DNA from: Fictibacillus phosphorivorans
Lineage (GTDB): Bacteria; Bacillota; Bacilli; Bacillales; Fictibacillaceae
NCBI RefSeq assembly: GCF_001629705.1
Contig: NZ_CP015378.1
Location: 1,054,001-1,118,000 of the forward strand
Length of the DNA stretch: 64,000 nt
Reading direction: 5' to 3'
In this document: one piece after another, positions 50,796 through 59,877 of the stretch
Layout of the letters: each line of letters begins with the position of its first letter
Numbering within the stretch: the stretch's first letter is position 1
The notes under the pieces: model-generated
Databases searched by the model: none
What the model was told of the DNA's origin: nothing
The model's input: only the letters and a program-made list of their open reading frames with translations
Made by a program: the position numbers and the translations under genes

Positions 50796-51809
50796 ATGAA
50801 CGTAGCTCTACTCAGTAAATGGCACGTGCATGCTGTCGATTATGCACGAGAGGCAATGGAAAATAAAGAGATTACTATAAAAACAGTTTGGGATGAAAAC
50901 CAAGAGCGTGGTACTCAGTGGGCGGAAGAATTAGGGGTATCGTATGAAGCGGACCTACAGAATGTGCTAGATGATTCGAACATCGACGGTGTGATCGTTA
51001 CTACAGCTACCAACCGTCATAAAGAGGTCATCATAGCCGCTGCGAACCATGGGAAACATATTTTTACTGAAAAAGTCCTTGCGTTCACAGTTAAAGAGTG
51101 TGAAGAAATCTTCGAGGCAGTAGACAGAAATAACGTACAATTAATGGTCAATCTTCCAAGGCTAACAGAAAGTTTTTACCTGTATGCCCAACAATCAGTC
51201 GACAAAGGACTCCTTGGAGATCTTACATATATCAGATGCCGTGTTGCACATAACGGCTCTGTACCTTCAGAAGAAAATTCAAAAGGATGGCTCCCTCAAC
51301 ACTTTTATAATAAAGAAGAGTGTGGGGGAGGAGCTCTGATTGATCTAGGAGCACACCCCATCTATTTAACCAACCGTTTAGGTGGAAAAGTAAAAGCAGT
51401 AAGTGGTAAACTAAATGAATTTTACAGATTAGGTGTAGATGATAACGCTGTCGTTATGGTGGAGTATGATTCAGGTGCTATGGGGATGATTGAAACGGGG
51501 TTCTTGTCTTATGGAAGTCCACAGCAACTCGAACTTTACGGCACAGAAGGTACACTTATGGTTGAAGGGCAAGATGTAAGGATTAAGAGTAAGCACCTAG
51601 GGAAAGAGGATTGGGTAAAACCGGACCTTCCGAATCCACTTTCTTCTAATATGAAGCAATGGGTTGAGGCGATTAAAAATGGCTTACAGTCTATCGTAAC
51701 AAGAGATGATATTTTGAACTTAACTGCTATTAATGAAGCGGCATCTATTTCAAGCCAAGAAGGTCGTCGTGTGGCGTTATCAGAATTAAAATCAAAGCAA
51801 AATATTTAA
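50796..51809 (+). CDS. Gfo/Idh/MocA family NAD(P)-dependent oxidoreductase
   Basis: A 337-residue dehydrogenase. The N-terminal Rossmann part has a His-rich start (ALLSKWHVHAVDYAREA) in place of the usual GxGxxG, then TTATNRHKEV and the catalytic EKVLAF (K of the EKP-type motif). The C-terminal domain carries GGGALIDLGAHPIYLT with the family His. It likely oxidises a sugar or inositol derivative. GTGs at 50784 and 50787 are alternative starts next to GAGGAG. Confidence 0.85.
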   Translation: MNVALLSKWHVHAVDYAREAMENKEITIKTVWDENQERGTQWAEELGVSYEADLQNVLDDSNIDGVIVTTATNRHKEVIIAAANHGKHIFTEKVLAFTVKECEEIFEAVDRNNVQLMVNLPRLTESFYLYAQQSVDKGLLGDLTYIRCRVAHNGSVPSEENSKGWLPQHFYNKEECGGGALIDLGAHPIYLTNRLGGKVKAVSGKLNEFYRLGVDDNAVVMVEYDSGAMGMIETGFLSYGSPQQLELYGTEGTLMVEGQDVRIKSKHLGKEDWVKPDLPNPLSSNMKQWVEAIKNGLQSIVTRDDILNLTAINEAASISSQEGRRVALSELKSKQNI

Positions 51810-51826
51810 AGTGAATAAAAGGAATC

Positions 51827-51881
51827 AAACCTCCTGGTGCAGAATGTATGTTCGTAAACAGTTCTGTATGAGGAGGTTTTT
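51827..51881 (+). terminator. Hairpin that is both terminator and ribosome-binding-site occluder
   Basis: AAACCTCCT (51827-51835) pairs with AGGAGGTTT (51871-51879), with inner CAGAA/TTCTG pairing, and is followed by T. The AGGAGG of the downstream DinB gene (start 51884) lies inside the 3' arm. Confidence 0.75.
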
Positions 51882-51883
51882 GT

Positions 51884-52369
51884 ATGTATCAAAAAACAAT
51901 TCTATTGAATCAGATGGCTGCAAACTATAATGAGCCTAACTGGTTTGTGCCCATCGAACGAGCTCTTGAAGGACTAACAACTGAACAAGCGAGTGAAAAA
52001 TCTGGTGACAGCAACTCCATATGGGAAATCGTCAACCATTTAATCTTTTGGAACGAACGCTATTTAGAGCGGTTTAAAGGAAATTCACCCGTTCGAAAAA
52101 TCGAGAGCAACGATGAGACGTTTGAAAATGAAAATAATCAGGAGTGGGAGACTGTAAAAAAACAGTTATTTTCTGTTCTAAATGATTGGGCTGTCGCATT
52201 AAAAGAAGCAGATGATAGCATTTTTGAGATTTCTGCTCATGAAGATCGCCACGATCCTTGGTATTCTGTTCTTGCTAATATAAACATTCATAATGCTTAT
52301 CATATCGGCCAGATCGTTGAGATCAGAAAATCAAAAGGAAACTGGGATTCTAATCAGGGTGTCCACTAA
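51884..52369 (+). CDS. DinB family protein
   Basis: A 161-residue four-helix metal-binding protein of the DinB/YfiT superfamily. The His triad is visible in SIWEIVNHLIFWNERYLERF and HNAYHIGQIVEIRK. Members include thiol-dependent transferases (bacillithiol S-transferases) and proteins of unknown role. The ATG is 7 nt after AGGAGG, but this site lies in a terminator-like hairpin, so translation may need hairpin opening. Confidence 0.88.
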   Translation: MYQKTILLNQMAANYNEPNWFVPIERALEGLTTEQASEKSGDSNSIWEIVNHLIFWNERYLERFKGNSPVRKIESNDETFENENNQEWETVKKQLFSVLNDWAVALKEADDSIFEISAHEDRHDPWYSVLANINIHNAYHIGQIVEIRKSKGNWDSNQGVH

Positions 52370-52385
52370 ACACACCGCATCAGAA

Positions 52386-52414
52386 ATAAAAAAGGGAGAA
52401 ATAAATCTCCCTTT
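52386..52414 (-). terminator. Terminator of the MBL-fold gene (minus strand)
   Basis: GGGAGA/TCTCCC stem; on the minus strand it is followed by TTTTTTATTT. Confidence 0.75.
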
Positions 52415-52422
52415 CCCCTTTC

Positions 52423-53244
52423 TTACGTGTTAAACCATTCACCTTTAAGCGCTCTAATGTAACGGTCTGCAGAACGTTGCACAATTTGATCGGCATCTTT
52501 TTTTACGTGACGATTGAACGCGTTATATAATTCCTTAAATCTAAGTGAGGCTACTTTTTTTGCCATTCGGTCTACCGTGCTTGCGGGAAGCGGAATGATG
52601 TTTGGATAACTGTACATAAAGCTTATCCATTTACGATCTGGAACTACTTGAATAACATCACCTGTTAATAAAACACCAGCTGCGCCGCTTTTTTCCCAAT
52701 GAAGTACAGCGGCACCCTTATAATGACCCCCAAGTCGATGTAGAACCAGTCCATCGGTGATAACCTTCTCTTCACCGCTCCAATAAACGATCTTATCACT
52801 TTCTTGTTGAACCCATTCTTTGTCGTCTTCATGAATATAGATGGGACAATCGAATGTTTCTGCCCAACGTACTTGAGTGGAATAATAGTGTGGGTGTGAT
52901 AAAGCGATCGCATCGATTCCACCCATCTCACGAATACGATCAATGGTTTCTTGATCGAGGAAAGGAATACAATCCCATAACAATCTAAAATGGTTCTCTT
53001 CAATGAAGTAAGCGGATTGGCTGATCGCAAAATCAGGTTCTGTCTTTAAGCTGAAAAGACCAGGTTGTTCGTTCACTATTTTATTTCTATATTTACGAGA
53101 ATGAACCATATCATCTAATGTTGTCCACTCTTGACCGTTAGGGTTTATGTATTGTCGTTCTTCTTTACAGATCACACACTCTTCTAGTGGGATAGAAGAT
53201 GCAGGATATTGTGTTCCACATGTTGTACATAGAAATTCTTCCAC
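52423..53244 (-). CDS. MBL-fold metallohydrolase with N-terminal zinc ribbon
   Basis: A 273-residue protein. The N-terminus has a Cys-x2-Cys pair (CTTCG) and another (CVICKEE), a small zinc-ribbon-like module. The rest is a metallo-beta-lactamase-fold domain with SHPHYYS (metal His pair), LGGHYKGAAVLHW and LLTGDVIQVVPDR. The frame is open to 53289, but GGGGG 9 nt before GTG 53244 and conservation from VEEFLC mark the start. The substrate is unknown. Confidence 0.8.
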   Translation of the reverse strand: MEEFLCTTCGTQYPASSIPLEECVICKEERQYINPNGQEWTTLDDMVHSRKYRNKIVNEQPGLFSLKTEPDFAISQSAYFIEENHFRLLWDCIPFLDQETIDRIREMGGIDAIALSHPHYYSTQVRWAETFDCPIYIHEDDKEWVQQESDKIVYWSGEEKVITDGLVLHRLGGHYKGAAVLHWEKSGAAGVLLTGDVIQVVPDRKWISFMYSYPNIIPLPASTVDRMAKKVASLRFKELYNAFNRHVKKDADQIVQRSADRYIRALKGEWFNT

Positions 53245-53394
53245 TTTGTGTTGCCCCCTTTTTAATATGTTACAAGCTAAGTCTAGCAAACCATTTATGG
53301 AAAGTATTGTTAGACGACTTAACCCTTCTTAGGTTTTCGTTTTAAAATTTAGTAGAAGGGAATTAGTAAACAAAACATAAAGGAGGTGGCTAGC

Positions 53395-53622
53395 ATGTCT
53401 GTTTATGACCAGATCAGCTCGTGTTGCAGCAGGATCGAGAAAGCAGACACAAAGGAAGACGTTTTACGCGAAGTAGATAAGCTGGACAACTACGCCTCTT
53501 ATCTAAACGCAGAAAAAGCAAAAAGACTTCACATTTATTGTGACAACATTCGTAAACTAAATGTGGATGTCAAAAATGAAACCGTCAACCAAGCAGGATT
53601 TATCCGAAATTTATTTATCTAA
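53395..53622 (+). CDS. Small hypothetical helical protein (75 residues)
   Basis: Unrecognised protein, mostly helical, with a CC pair near residue 10 (QISSCCSRIEKADTKEDVLR) and a middle part YASYLNAEKAKRLHIYCDNI. AAGGAGG is 9 nt before ATG 53395; GTG 53386 would overlap it. A strong bidirectional terminator lies between it and the next gene. Confidence 0.7.
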   Translation: MSVYDQISSCCSRIEKADTKEDVLREVDKLDNYASYLNAEKAKRLHIYCDNIRKLNVDVKNETVNQAGFIRNLFI

Positions 53623-53626
53623 CATA

Positions 53627-53658
53627 AAAATCCCTCATGATATTTTCATGAGGGATTT
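53627..53658. terminator. Bidirectional terminator
   Basis: AAATCCCTCATGA/TCATGAGGGATTT stem, 4-nt loop, between convergent small genes. Confidence 0.88.
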
Positions 53659-53663
53659 ATACG

Positions 53664-53927
53664 TTAATCGAATCTTGTTTCTTGAAGTGCAGCCTGTGTT
53701 TCATGAAGGTGCCTTAAATATTCTTTAGCATGATGAAGCTGTTTTTTTTCTTCTTCTGATATCCCTTCGCCTGCGTTATGTACAGATTGCTGAGCAGTTT
53801 CGAGGCATAACTTTGCTGTTTGAAAACAGGACGGTGTTTGATTCGCTTGAGCTTCGATCATGGCTTCATCGGCACGTTTTACATGATGTAACGCTTCTTG
53901 AATCTTAGGACTTAACTGAGAATCCAT
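53664..53927 (-). CDS. Small hypothetical helical protein (87 residues)
   Basis: Unrecognised; predicted all-helical with two likely coiled segments (about 5-35 and 45-80), no signal or membrane helix. GGAG lies before the ATG on the minus strand. Similar small proteins of unknown role are common in Bacillus; it may be sporulation-linked, but nothing in the sequence proves it. Confidence 0.65.
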   Translation of the reverse strand: MDSQLSPKIQEALHHVKRADEAMIEAQANQTPSCFQTAKLCLETAQQSVHNAGEGISEEEKKQLHHAKEYLRHLHETQAALQETRFD

Positions 53928-54032
53928 CTGTTGGTCTCCTATTCATCATTTTATTTTTTGGTCTGATAAAGATTTCTTACGAATAAGATGAAGACAGGCA
54001 TGAGTTGTCCATCTTATACGTGGAGGTCTTCG

Positions 54033-54656
54033 ATGATTTTAAAATACGTACTGCTAGGTTTATCTCTTGCTGCTCCGATCGGACCGGTTAATGCTGCTCA
54101 GATGGACCGAGGAATCAAATATGGGTTTTGGCAAGCTTGGATGGTAGGATTAGGTGCAACGGTTGCAGATGCACTGTACATGCTTATGGTCTATATGGGG
54201 CTTGTTAGCTATATAAATACCCCATTTATCAAAACATTTCTTTGGCTCTTTGGAAGTTTTGTTCTTCTTTATACGGGATTGGAGACGTTTAAAAAAGCTG
54301 CCGTAGAAAAAAAGAGCAGTCAGCAAGATTACACCGTACATAACAGTAGAAGTTTTATGGCGGGTTTTCTTATGTCACTTACCAATCCTCTTACTATCTT
54401 ATTTTGGTTAGGAATATACGGTTCTATACTTGCAGAAACCGCCACGAAATATTCGTTAGAAGATCTACTTCTCTATAGTACAGCTATATTTTCTGGCATT
54501 TTATTATGGGATTTTACAATGGCCATCGTATCAAGCAGTTTTCGTAAGATGCTGGCTGACCGCATTTTAAATTGGATTTCAAAGCTATCAGGATTATCAT
54601 TGATCGGATTTGGTTTTTATTTTGGTTATAAAGGTATATCGCTTCTTTTATCGTAA
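54033..54656 (+). CDS. LysE family transporter
   Basis: A 207-residue exporter of the LysE/RhtB type with six helices. The start region LGLSLAAPIGPVNAAQMDRG holds the family's GPVN(A/L) motif, and FLMSLTNPLTILFWLGIYG is the NP-containing helix. It exports amino acids or related amines. The frame is open from 53988, but GTGGAGGT precedes ATG 54033 and family similarity starts there. Confidence 0.9.
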   Translation: MILKYVLLGLSLAAPIGPVNAAQMDRGIKYGFWQAWMVGLGATVADALYMLMVYMGLVSYINTPFIKTFLWLFGSFVLLYTGLETFKKAAVEKKSSQQDYTVHNSRSFMAGFLMSLTNPLTILFWLGIYGSILAETATKYSLEDLLLYSTAIFSGILLWDFTMAIVSSSFRKMLADRILNWISKLSGLSLIGFGFYFGYKGISLLLS

Positions 54657-54689
54657 GACAGCTGCCGAATTTCAAAAGCTGTCTTTTTT
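54655..54689 (+). terminator. Terminator of the LysE gene
   Basis: AAGACAGCT/AGCTGTCTT stem and T-run beginning at the stop codon. Confidence 0.88.
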
Positions 54690-54755
54690 CTTTTATCAAT
54701 GAATATTCAACTGCTTAAGATAAACAATAATACTTGAAAGCAGGAGGGTATTATT

Positions 54756-56120
54756 GTGAAGAAAACCAATTGTAGTGCACCGGTTCAACCTAATGATAAA
54801 TCAGAAATAAAGAACATGGCTTGGTGGCAGCTCTCGCTCGTTGGAGTAGGATGTACCATAGGAACAGGCTATTTTTTAGGGTCTACAATTGGAATTCAGC
54901 TTACAGGCCCATCGATCGTCTTTTCTTTTATATTAGCAGCTTTAGGAACTTACATCGTGTTTCAGCTATTAGCAAAAATGACAGCAGCAGATCCTCAAAA
55001 AGGATCGTTCTGCTATTATGCCAGTCATGCTTATGGAAAATGGGCGGGTTTTAGTTGTGGATGGAATTATTGGGTCTCAAATATATTAATCATGGGGAGT
55101 CAGCTAACTGCACTATCCATTCTCTCGCAATTTTGGTTGCCGCATGTTCCGCTTTGGATCTTTGCAGCAATTTATGCTGTCCTAGCCATTGTTGTGGTAT
55201 TAGCGGGGACAAAGAAATTTGATCAAGTCGAAAACTTATTGGCTGTCATAAAAGTAGCGGCAATCGTTATGTTTATTATATTGGCAATCGCAGGGCTCAT
55301 CGGATTTGTTGATGGCAAAAACTATAACCTCACGATACCTAACACGTTCAACGGTTATTTTACAGGAGGACTTCAAGGCTTTTGGTCGTCCCTTATTTAT
55401 GCGTTTTATGCATTTGGCGGAATAGAAGTGATCGGTATGATGGCGATGCAACTGAAAAAGACAGAAGATGCTTCAAAAGCGGGTACGATCATGCTTTTTA
55501 TTCTTACTATTATCTATGTCTTATCAATCGGACTTGCCGTGACTACTGTTGCTTTAGAATCATTTGATCACAAAGAAAGTCCGTTTGTTACGGCGATGGA
55601 AAGGTATCATCTAGGTTTCTTTCCGCATGTATTTAATGGAGCGATCATTATAGCTGGTTTCTCAGCGATGGCGGCAGCTCTCTTTGGAGTGACAAATCTT
55701 TTACGAACGCTTGCAGAAGATGGAGATGCTCCAAAGATTTTTGCGAAGACGATTAATTTCAAAAAACTCCCACTACCCGCGATGGGTTTAGGTGCGGGAG
55801 GCCTTTTGGCGAGTATCATCACAGCTCTGCTTCTTCCAGGCCGGATCTATGAGTACATCACAACAGCAGCAGGAATATTACTGTTGTTCAACTGGTTGTT
55901 TATCATACTGTCTTCGTTGAAAATCTTAAAGCAATCTTTGTGGGTGAAGCTAATGTCGATCGTCGCAATCCTGTTAATCGTATTAGCTGTAACAGGTACA
56001 TGGTTTGAAGAGACCATAAGACCCGGACTATATGTTAGTATCGGAATCTCCGCACTCATAGGAATAATTGCTTTTGTTATTGAAAAGAAACGCAACGGTC
56101 ATGAAAAGAAGTTGGTATAA
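54756..56120 (+). CDS. APC superfamily amino acid permease
   Basis: A 454-residue transporter with 12 predicted helices. The first helix carries the APC substrate loop GVGCTIGTGYFLGSTIGIQLTGP, and the sixth GFWSSLIYAFYAFGGIEVIG. It is probably a proton-coupled amino acid importer; the amino acid is not predictable. The start is GTG after GGAGGG. Single gene closed by a terminator; convergent with the Pro/Gln-rich protein gene. Confidence 0.9.
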   Translation: MKKTNCSAPVQPNDKSEIKNMAWWQLSLVGVGCTIGTGYFLGSTIGIQLTGPSIVFSFILAALGTYIVFQLLAKMTAADPQKGSFCYYASHAYGKWAGFSCGWNYWVSNILIMGSQLTALSILSQFWLPHVPLWIFAAIYAVLAIVVVLAGTKKFDQVENLLAVIKVAAIVMFIILAIAGLIGFVDGKNYNLTIPNTFNGYFTGGLQGFWSSLIYAFYAFGGIEVIGMMAMQLKKTEDASKAGTIMLFILTIIYVLSIGLAVTTVALESFDHKESPFVTAMERYHLGFFPHVFNGAIIIAGFSAMAAALFGVTNLLRTLAEDGDAPKIFAKTINFKKLPLPAMGLGAGGLLASIITALLLPGRIYEYITTAAGILLLFNWLFIILSSLKILKQSLWVKLMSIVAILLIVLAVTGTWFEETIRPGLYVSIGISALIGIIAFVIEKKRNGHEKKLV

Positions 56121-56131
56121 CTCTGAAAGAA

Positions 56132-56161
56132 GAAAAGCCGTTCCTAAGGGAGCGGCTTTTC
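56132..56161 (+). terminator. Terminator of the permease gene
   Basis: GAAAAGCCGTTCC/GGGAGCGGCTTTTC stem with a 3-nt loop. Confidence 0.85.
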
Positions 56162-56247
56162 TTATCGATTCAGGAATAAACTTAATCTTTGACATAGTGT
56201 CTAGCCGAAACGACCGTATAGTGCCATATGAAAAAAGGAAAAGCTCA

Positions 56248-56634
56248 TCAACCGGTACAAAGGAAGTTTCGAATCTGAGAGAATCCATACCGGACACGTT
56301 GGCGGCGACCGCCGACCCAAATATAGCCGGTTACGCTGTTTTGGCGTATGGCAACTGGAAAGAACCAAAAGTCACGGCCAAACTGACCTGGACGGCGAAG
56401 ACCTAACAGTCCCCAATTTCCTAAACAGCTACACAATCGTGCACGTATTTGAGGAGGCTGAAAAGTTTGAGTGAAAAAAGGTTGTGGAATCTGGCTTTGT
56501 GCAAATTGTTGGGGGGGTGGTGAAAATGGACCTGCTTCATCTTCTTCCATTTGACGCTCGATAAATTGTGATTCGTCGATCGAGTGCTGATGTTGATGAT
56601 TATATGGATGATTGTTCATGGGAAAATTGTTCAT
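56248..56634 (-). CDS. Hypothetical Asn/His/Pro/Gln-rich protein, possible spore coat component
   Basis: A 128-residue protein not recognised by name. The N-terminus is low-complexity (MNNFPMNNHPYNHQHQHS, then FSPPPQQFAQSQIPQP). The C-terminal half (SCLGNWGLLGLRRPGQFGRD onward, with IWVGGRRQRV) is glycine- and arginine-rich with several aromatic residues. AAGGAGGAAC precedes the ATG. Composition is like that of spore coat or surface proteins in Bacillus, but this is inference. Confidence 0.65.
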   Translation of the reverse strand: MNNFPMNNHPYNHQHQHSIDESQFIERQMEEDEAGPFSPPPQQFAQSQIPQPFFTQTFQPPQIRARLCSCLGNWGLLGLRRPGQFGRDFWFFPVAIRQNSVTGYIWVGGRRQRVRYGFSQIRNFLCTG

Positions 56635-56772
56635 AGTAAAGTTCCTCCTTCCTTCAAAACAGTTTGTTCGGTATATGAATATGATAGCCGCTTCTTTAGA
56701 GTAGCTTGTTCGTTGTACATAATAGTAAAATCAGAAAGAAATGGGCGAAATGATGGAGGTTTATTAAATCAT

Positions 56773-57795
56773 ATGAGAGCAATGATAATCGAACGCTACG
56801 GAAAGGACGTAGCACTTCAAGAATTAGAAATGGTTAAACCTGAATTAGGAGAGCAGGATCTTTTAGTCCGGATACACGCTGCAAGTATTAATCCAATTGA
56901 TTTTAAAATAAGAGACGGTAAAGTGAAAATGCTGTTATCCTACAAGATGCCCTTAGTTCTTGGTAATGATTTTTCAGGAACCGTAGAACAGGTTGGGAGT
57001 AAAGTGACTAAATTTCAACCAGGAGACAAAGTTTTTGGCAGACCAAGAAAGAGCCGAATCGGAACGTTCGCCGAATATATTTCAGTTCATGAAGAAGATG
57101 TGGCCATCGCACCAAATAACATATCTTTAGTGGAGAGTGCTTCACTTCCGTTAGTTGGACTAACAACGTGGCAAGCTTTTCATAAAGTTATTCATTTGAA
57201 AGAAGGACAAAAGATTTTAATCCATGCCGGTGCGGGTGGGGTAGGAACATTTGCTATCCAACTTGCGAAAGAAATGGGAGCTTATGTAGCAACTACAGCT
57301 AGTGAGAAAGGATATGATCTTGTAAAGTCTTTAGGAGCTGACGAGATCATCAATTACAAAGAACAAGAATTTGAGAAGGTTCTTAAAGGGTATGATGCTG
57401 TCTTTGATACGTTAGGTGGTGTCTCTTTAGAAAAGTCTTTTCAAGTGTTAAAGCCTGGTGGAAAGATTGTTTCGGTTTCAGCCGTTCCTAACAAAGCATT
57501 TGCAGAAGAAAACAACTTGGGCTTCTTCAAAAAAGTGATCTTTTCTATTGTGAGTAGCAAGTTAACAAAGCTTGAAAAACAACATAACGTTCACTATCAT
57601 TTCCTATTCATGAAACCGAGTGGGGAACAGTTAAGCAAGATTGCTGATTTAGTTGAAAAAGAAGAGATCGTACCTGTAATCGATAAAGTCTATCCATTTA
57701 AACATGCACAAAAAGCGATCGAATATGTAGAAACGGGGAGAGCGAAAGGGAAAGTAGTCATTAAAGTGGAGCCTCCTCTAATTGCGAAAGATTGA
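56773..57795 (+). CDS. NADP-dependent quinone oxidoreductase-like MDR protein (zinc-independent)
   Basis: A 340-residue medium-chain dehydrogenase/reductase. HAASINPIDFKIRDG and LGNDFSGTVEQVG are typical of the QOR branch without the catalytic zinc, and HAGAGGVGTFAIQLAK is the nucleotide-binding loop. It reduces quinones or enones with NADPH. The frame is open to 56584, but ATG 56773 begins conserved sequence; GGAGG is a distant 14 nt upstream and a second ATG at 56782 is possible. Confidence 0.87.
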   Translation: MRAMIIERYGKDVALQELEMVKPELGEQDLLVRIHAASINPIDFKIRDGKVKMLLSYKMPLVLGNDFSGTVEQVGSKVTKFQPGDKVFGRPRKSRIGTFAEYISVHEEDVAIAPNNISLVESASLPLVGLTTWQAFHKVIHLKEGQKILIHAGAGGVGTFAIQLAKEMGAYVATTASEKGYDLVKSLGADEIINYKEQEFEKVLKGYDAVFDTLGGVSLEKSFQVLKPGGKIVSVSAVPNKAFAEENNLGFFKKVIFSIVSSKLTKLEKQHNVHYHFLFMKPSGEQLSKIADLVEKEEIVPVIDKVYPFKHAQKAIEYVETGRAKGKVVIKVEPPLIAKD

Positions 57796-57865
57796 AGGAA
57801 CTCTAACTAACTTTGTGGAAGTTTATTTAACAACAGAATAAATACAAAAAGTAGGATGAGTTCAG

Positions 57866-58879
57866 ATGATTAAATATCCATTATTAAATGAAAAAGCATC
57901 GATAGGAGTAACTGCTCCTTCATCAGGTGTTCAATCAGCTCTTCATGACATGTTTAAGCAAGCCTGTCTTCAAATGGAGAAGCGAGGCTATGAGGTAACT
58001 TGTGGAGAAACGGTTTGGACGCAGAATAAGGCGAAGTCTGCTTCAGCAAAAACGCGAGCTGCTGAATTCAATGAGATGGTAAGAGACCCGAAGATTGATG
58101 TAATCATCCCTCCTTGGGGTGGTGAGCTATTAATCGAAATGTTAGAACATGTTGATTTCACGAATTTGCCGAACAAGTGGATTTTAGGTTATTCAGACAC
58201 AAGTACTCTCCTCCTTCCCATCACTTTGAAAACAGGAATCGCGACCGCACATGGGACAAATTTCGTCGATTTAAGAGGAGAGTATTCAGATGAAACAACA
58301 GCCATGTGGGAAAAAGTTCTCTCAACAAGAGAAGGTGGCACCGTTCTTCAGAAGTCTTCTGAGAAATATCAAAAAGAATGGCAACACGACGCACCAACAC
58401 CATATGTGTTTCATCTCACTGACGATACAGAGTGGAAAACGATTTCTGGTAAAAACGAAACGGTTTCTGGGCGTCTGCTAGGCGGTTGTATTGATACGAT
58501 TCGTCATCTGATCGGAACAGCTTATGGCGACGTCGCACATTTTCATCAACAGAAGATTAACGGTGAACCTATTTTATGGTATTTAGAAAACTGTGAAATG
58601 AACACTACGGATCTAAGAAGATCTCTCGTTCAAATGAAGTTAGCGGGCTGGTTTGAAAATTGTTCTGGTATTCTTTTTGGCCGAAGCTCTGCAAATGAAC
58701 CAGTTAATGATTACACAGAGGAAGACGTATATAGAGAAATGGCTGAGGAATTGAATATTCCAGTCATCTACGATGTGGATTGTGGACATGTACCGCCTCA
58801 GATCACATTTGTTAACGGAGCATATGCCGAAGTTGAAGTAAAAGATGGGAAAGGAACGGTTTTACAGTATTTTCGTTAA
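57866..58879 (+). CDS. S66 family LD-carboxypeptidase/MccF-like serine peptidase
   Basis: A 337-residue cytosolic serine peptidase. The nucleophile elbow is GYSDTST (about 112-118), the catalytic Glu is in WYLENCEMN and the His in VDCGHVPPQ, the S66 triad. It may be an LD-carboxypeptidase for cell-wall recycling or a microcin C-type self-immunity peptidase; the ILGYSDTSTLL and PPWGGELL segments lean to the MccF-like branch. AGGATGAG precedes the ATG. Single gene. Confidence 0.88.
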   Translation: MIKYPLLNEKASIGVTAPSSGVQSALHDMFKQACLQMEKRGYEVTCGETVWTQNKAKSASAKTRAAEFNEMVRDPKIDVIIPPWGGELLIEMLEHVDFTNLPNKWILGYSDTSTLLLPITLKTGIATAHGTNFVDLRGEYSDETTAMWEKVLSTREGGTVLQKSSEKYQKEWQHDAPTPYVFHLTDDTEWKTISGKNETVSGRLLGGCIDTIRHLIGTAYGDVAHFHQQKINGEPILWYLENCEMNTTDLRRSLVQMKLAGWFENCSGILFGRSSANEPVNDYTEEDVYREMAEELNIPVIYDVDCGHVPPQITFVNGAYAEVEVKDGKGTVLQYFR

Positions 58880-58910
58880 TATTAATTCCTTATATTTTTA
58901 AAGCAATCAG

Positions 58911-58945
58911 AAGTTGTTCCCTTAGTGAAGGGGACAGCTTTTTTT
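58911..58945 (+). terminator. Terminator of the S66 peptidase gene
   Basis: AAGTTGTTCCC pairs with GGGGACAGCTT, followed by five or more T. Confidence 0.75.
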
Positions 58946-59088
58946 CTGGTGAAATACAGAGCTAAACGCTAAATTGTAAATTTTTCAAAAATATGGTTTA
59001 AGTTTAAACCTTAAGTGGTACATAACCTATACAAACGCATTACATTTGTTGTGCATTCGTTTGTATACCATTTGTGAGGAGAGATGAA

Positions 59089-59877
59089 ATGAAAAAGTTT
59101 TTTGGGTCTGCACTTGCCGCGATTATGATGTTTGCTATGATGGCAACGGGGGTTTTTGCTGAGTCTAATGATGCGATGGTTCGTATTGTACATGCTTCAC
59201 CTGATGCACCAGCAGTAGATGTTTATGTCGATGGAAAACCAGTAGTCGAAGGTGCGGAGTTTAAGGCAGCAACAGATTACATGCCATTGCCAGCTGGCGA
59301 ACATAAAGTGGAAATCTATGCAGCGGGTACTAAAGATAATGCTGTAATCTCACAAAATTTGACCGTTGAAGCAGGTAAAGCTTATACAGTAGCTGCAGCA
59401 AACATGCTAGAAATGATTGAGTTAGTGGTCGCAGAAGATTCTATGCAGGCAACTGAAGGAAAAGCGAAAATTCGTATCGGTCATCTTTCTCCAGATGCAC
59501 CGACTGTAGATGTAGGATTGATCGGTGGAGATGCTTTGTTTAGCGGAGCTTCATTTAAAGCATTCACAGATTATAAAGAACTAGATCCAAACACGTATGA
59601 TTTAGAGATTCGTACTTCAGACGGTACACAAGTGCTTGATCTCTCTGGAACAAAGCTTGAAGCAAATATGGTATACAGCGTATATGCAATAAACACTGCT
59701 GACAAACTTGAAGTATTGGTTCTTCAAGACTCAATGGTAATGCCATCTGAAATGCCTAAAACAGGGATGGGTGGAGCATCTGATGATTCATCAGCAAACT
59801 ATTCAGCTGGAATCATCGCAGTAGCTGGATTGGGTGCACTAGCGTTTGTCCTATACCGCAAACGTACAGCTCAATAA
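59089..59877 (+). CDS. DUF4397 domain surface protein with sortase signal
   Basis: A 262-residue exported protein. Signal peptide cleaved after VFA (about 24), two DUF4397-type beta domains (about 30-125 with VRIVHASPDAPAVDVYVDG, and 130-215 with IRIGHLSPDAPTVDVG), then MPKTG (222-226), a hydrophobic helix and the positive tail YRKRTAQ. This is an LPxTG-like sorting signal with Met at the first position. GAGGAGA sets the ATG at 59089 (a GTG at 59074 is in frame). The sortase gene follows with stop/start overlap. Confidence 0.9.
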   Translation: MKKFFGSALAAIMMFAMMATGVFAESNDAMVRIVHASPDAPAVDVYVDGKPVVEGAEFKAATDYMPLPAGEHKVEIYAAGTKDNAVISQNLTVEAGKAYTVAAANMLEMIELVVAEDSMQATEGKAKIRIGHLSPDAPTVDVGLIGGDALFSGASFKAFTDYKELDPNTYDLEIRTSDGTQVLDLSGTKLEANMVYSVYAINTADKLEVLVLQDSMVMPSEMPKTGMGGASDDSSANYSAGIIAVAGLGALAFVLYRKRTAQ

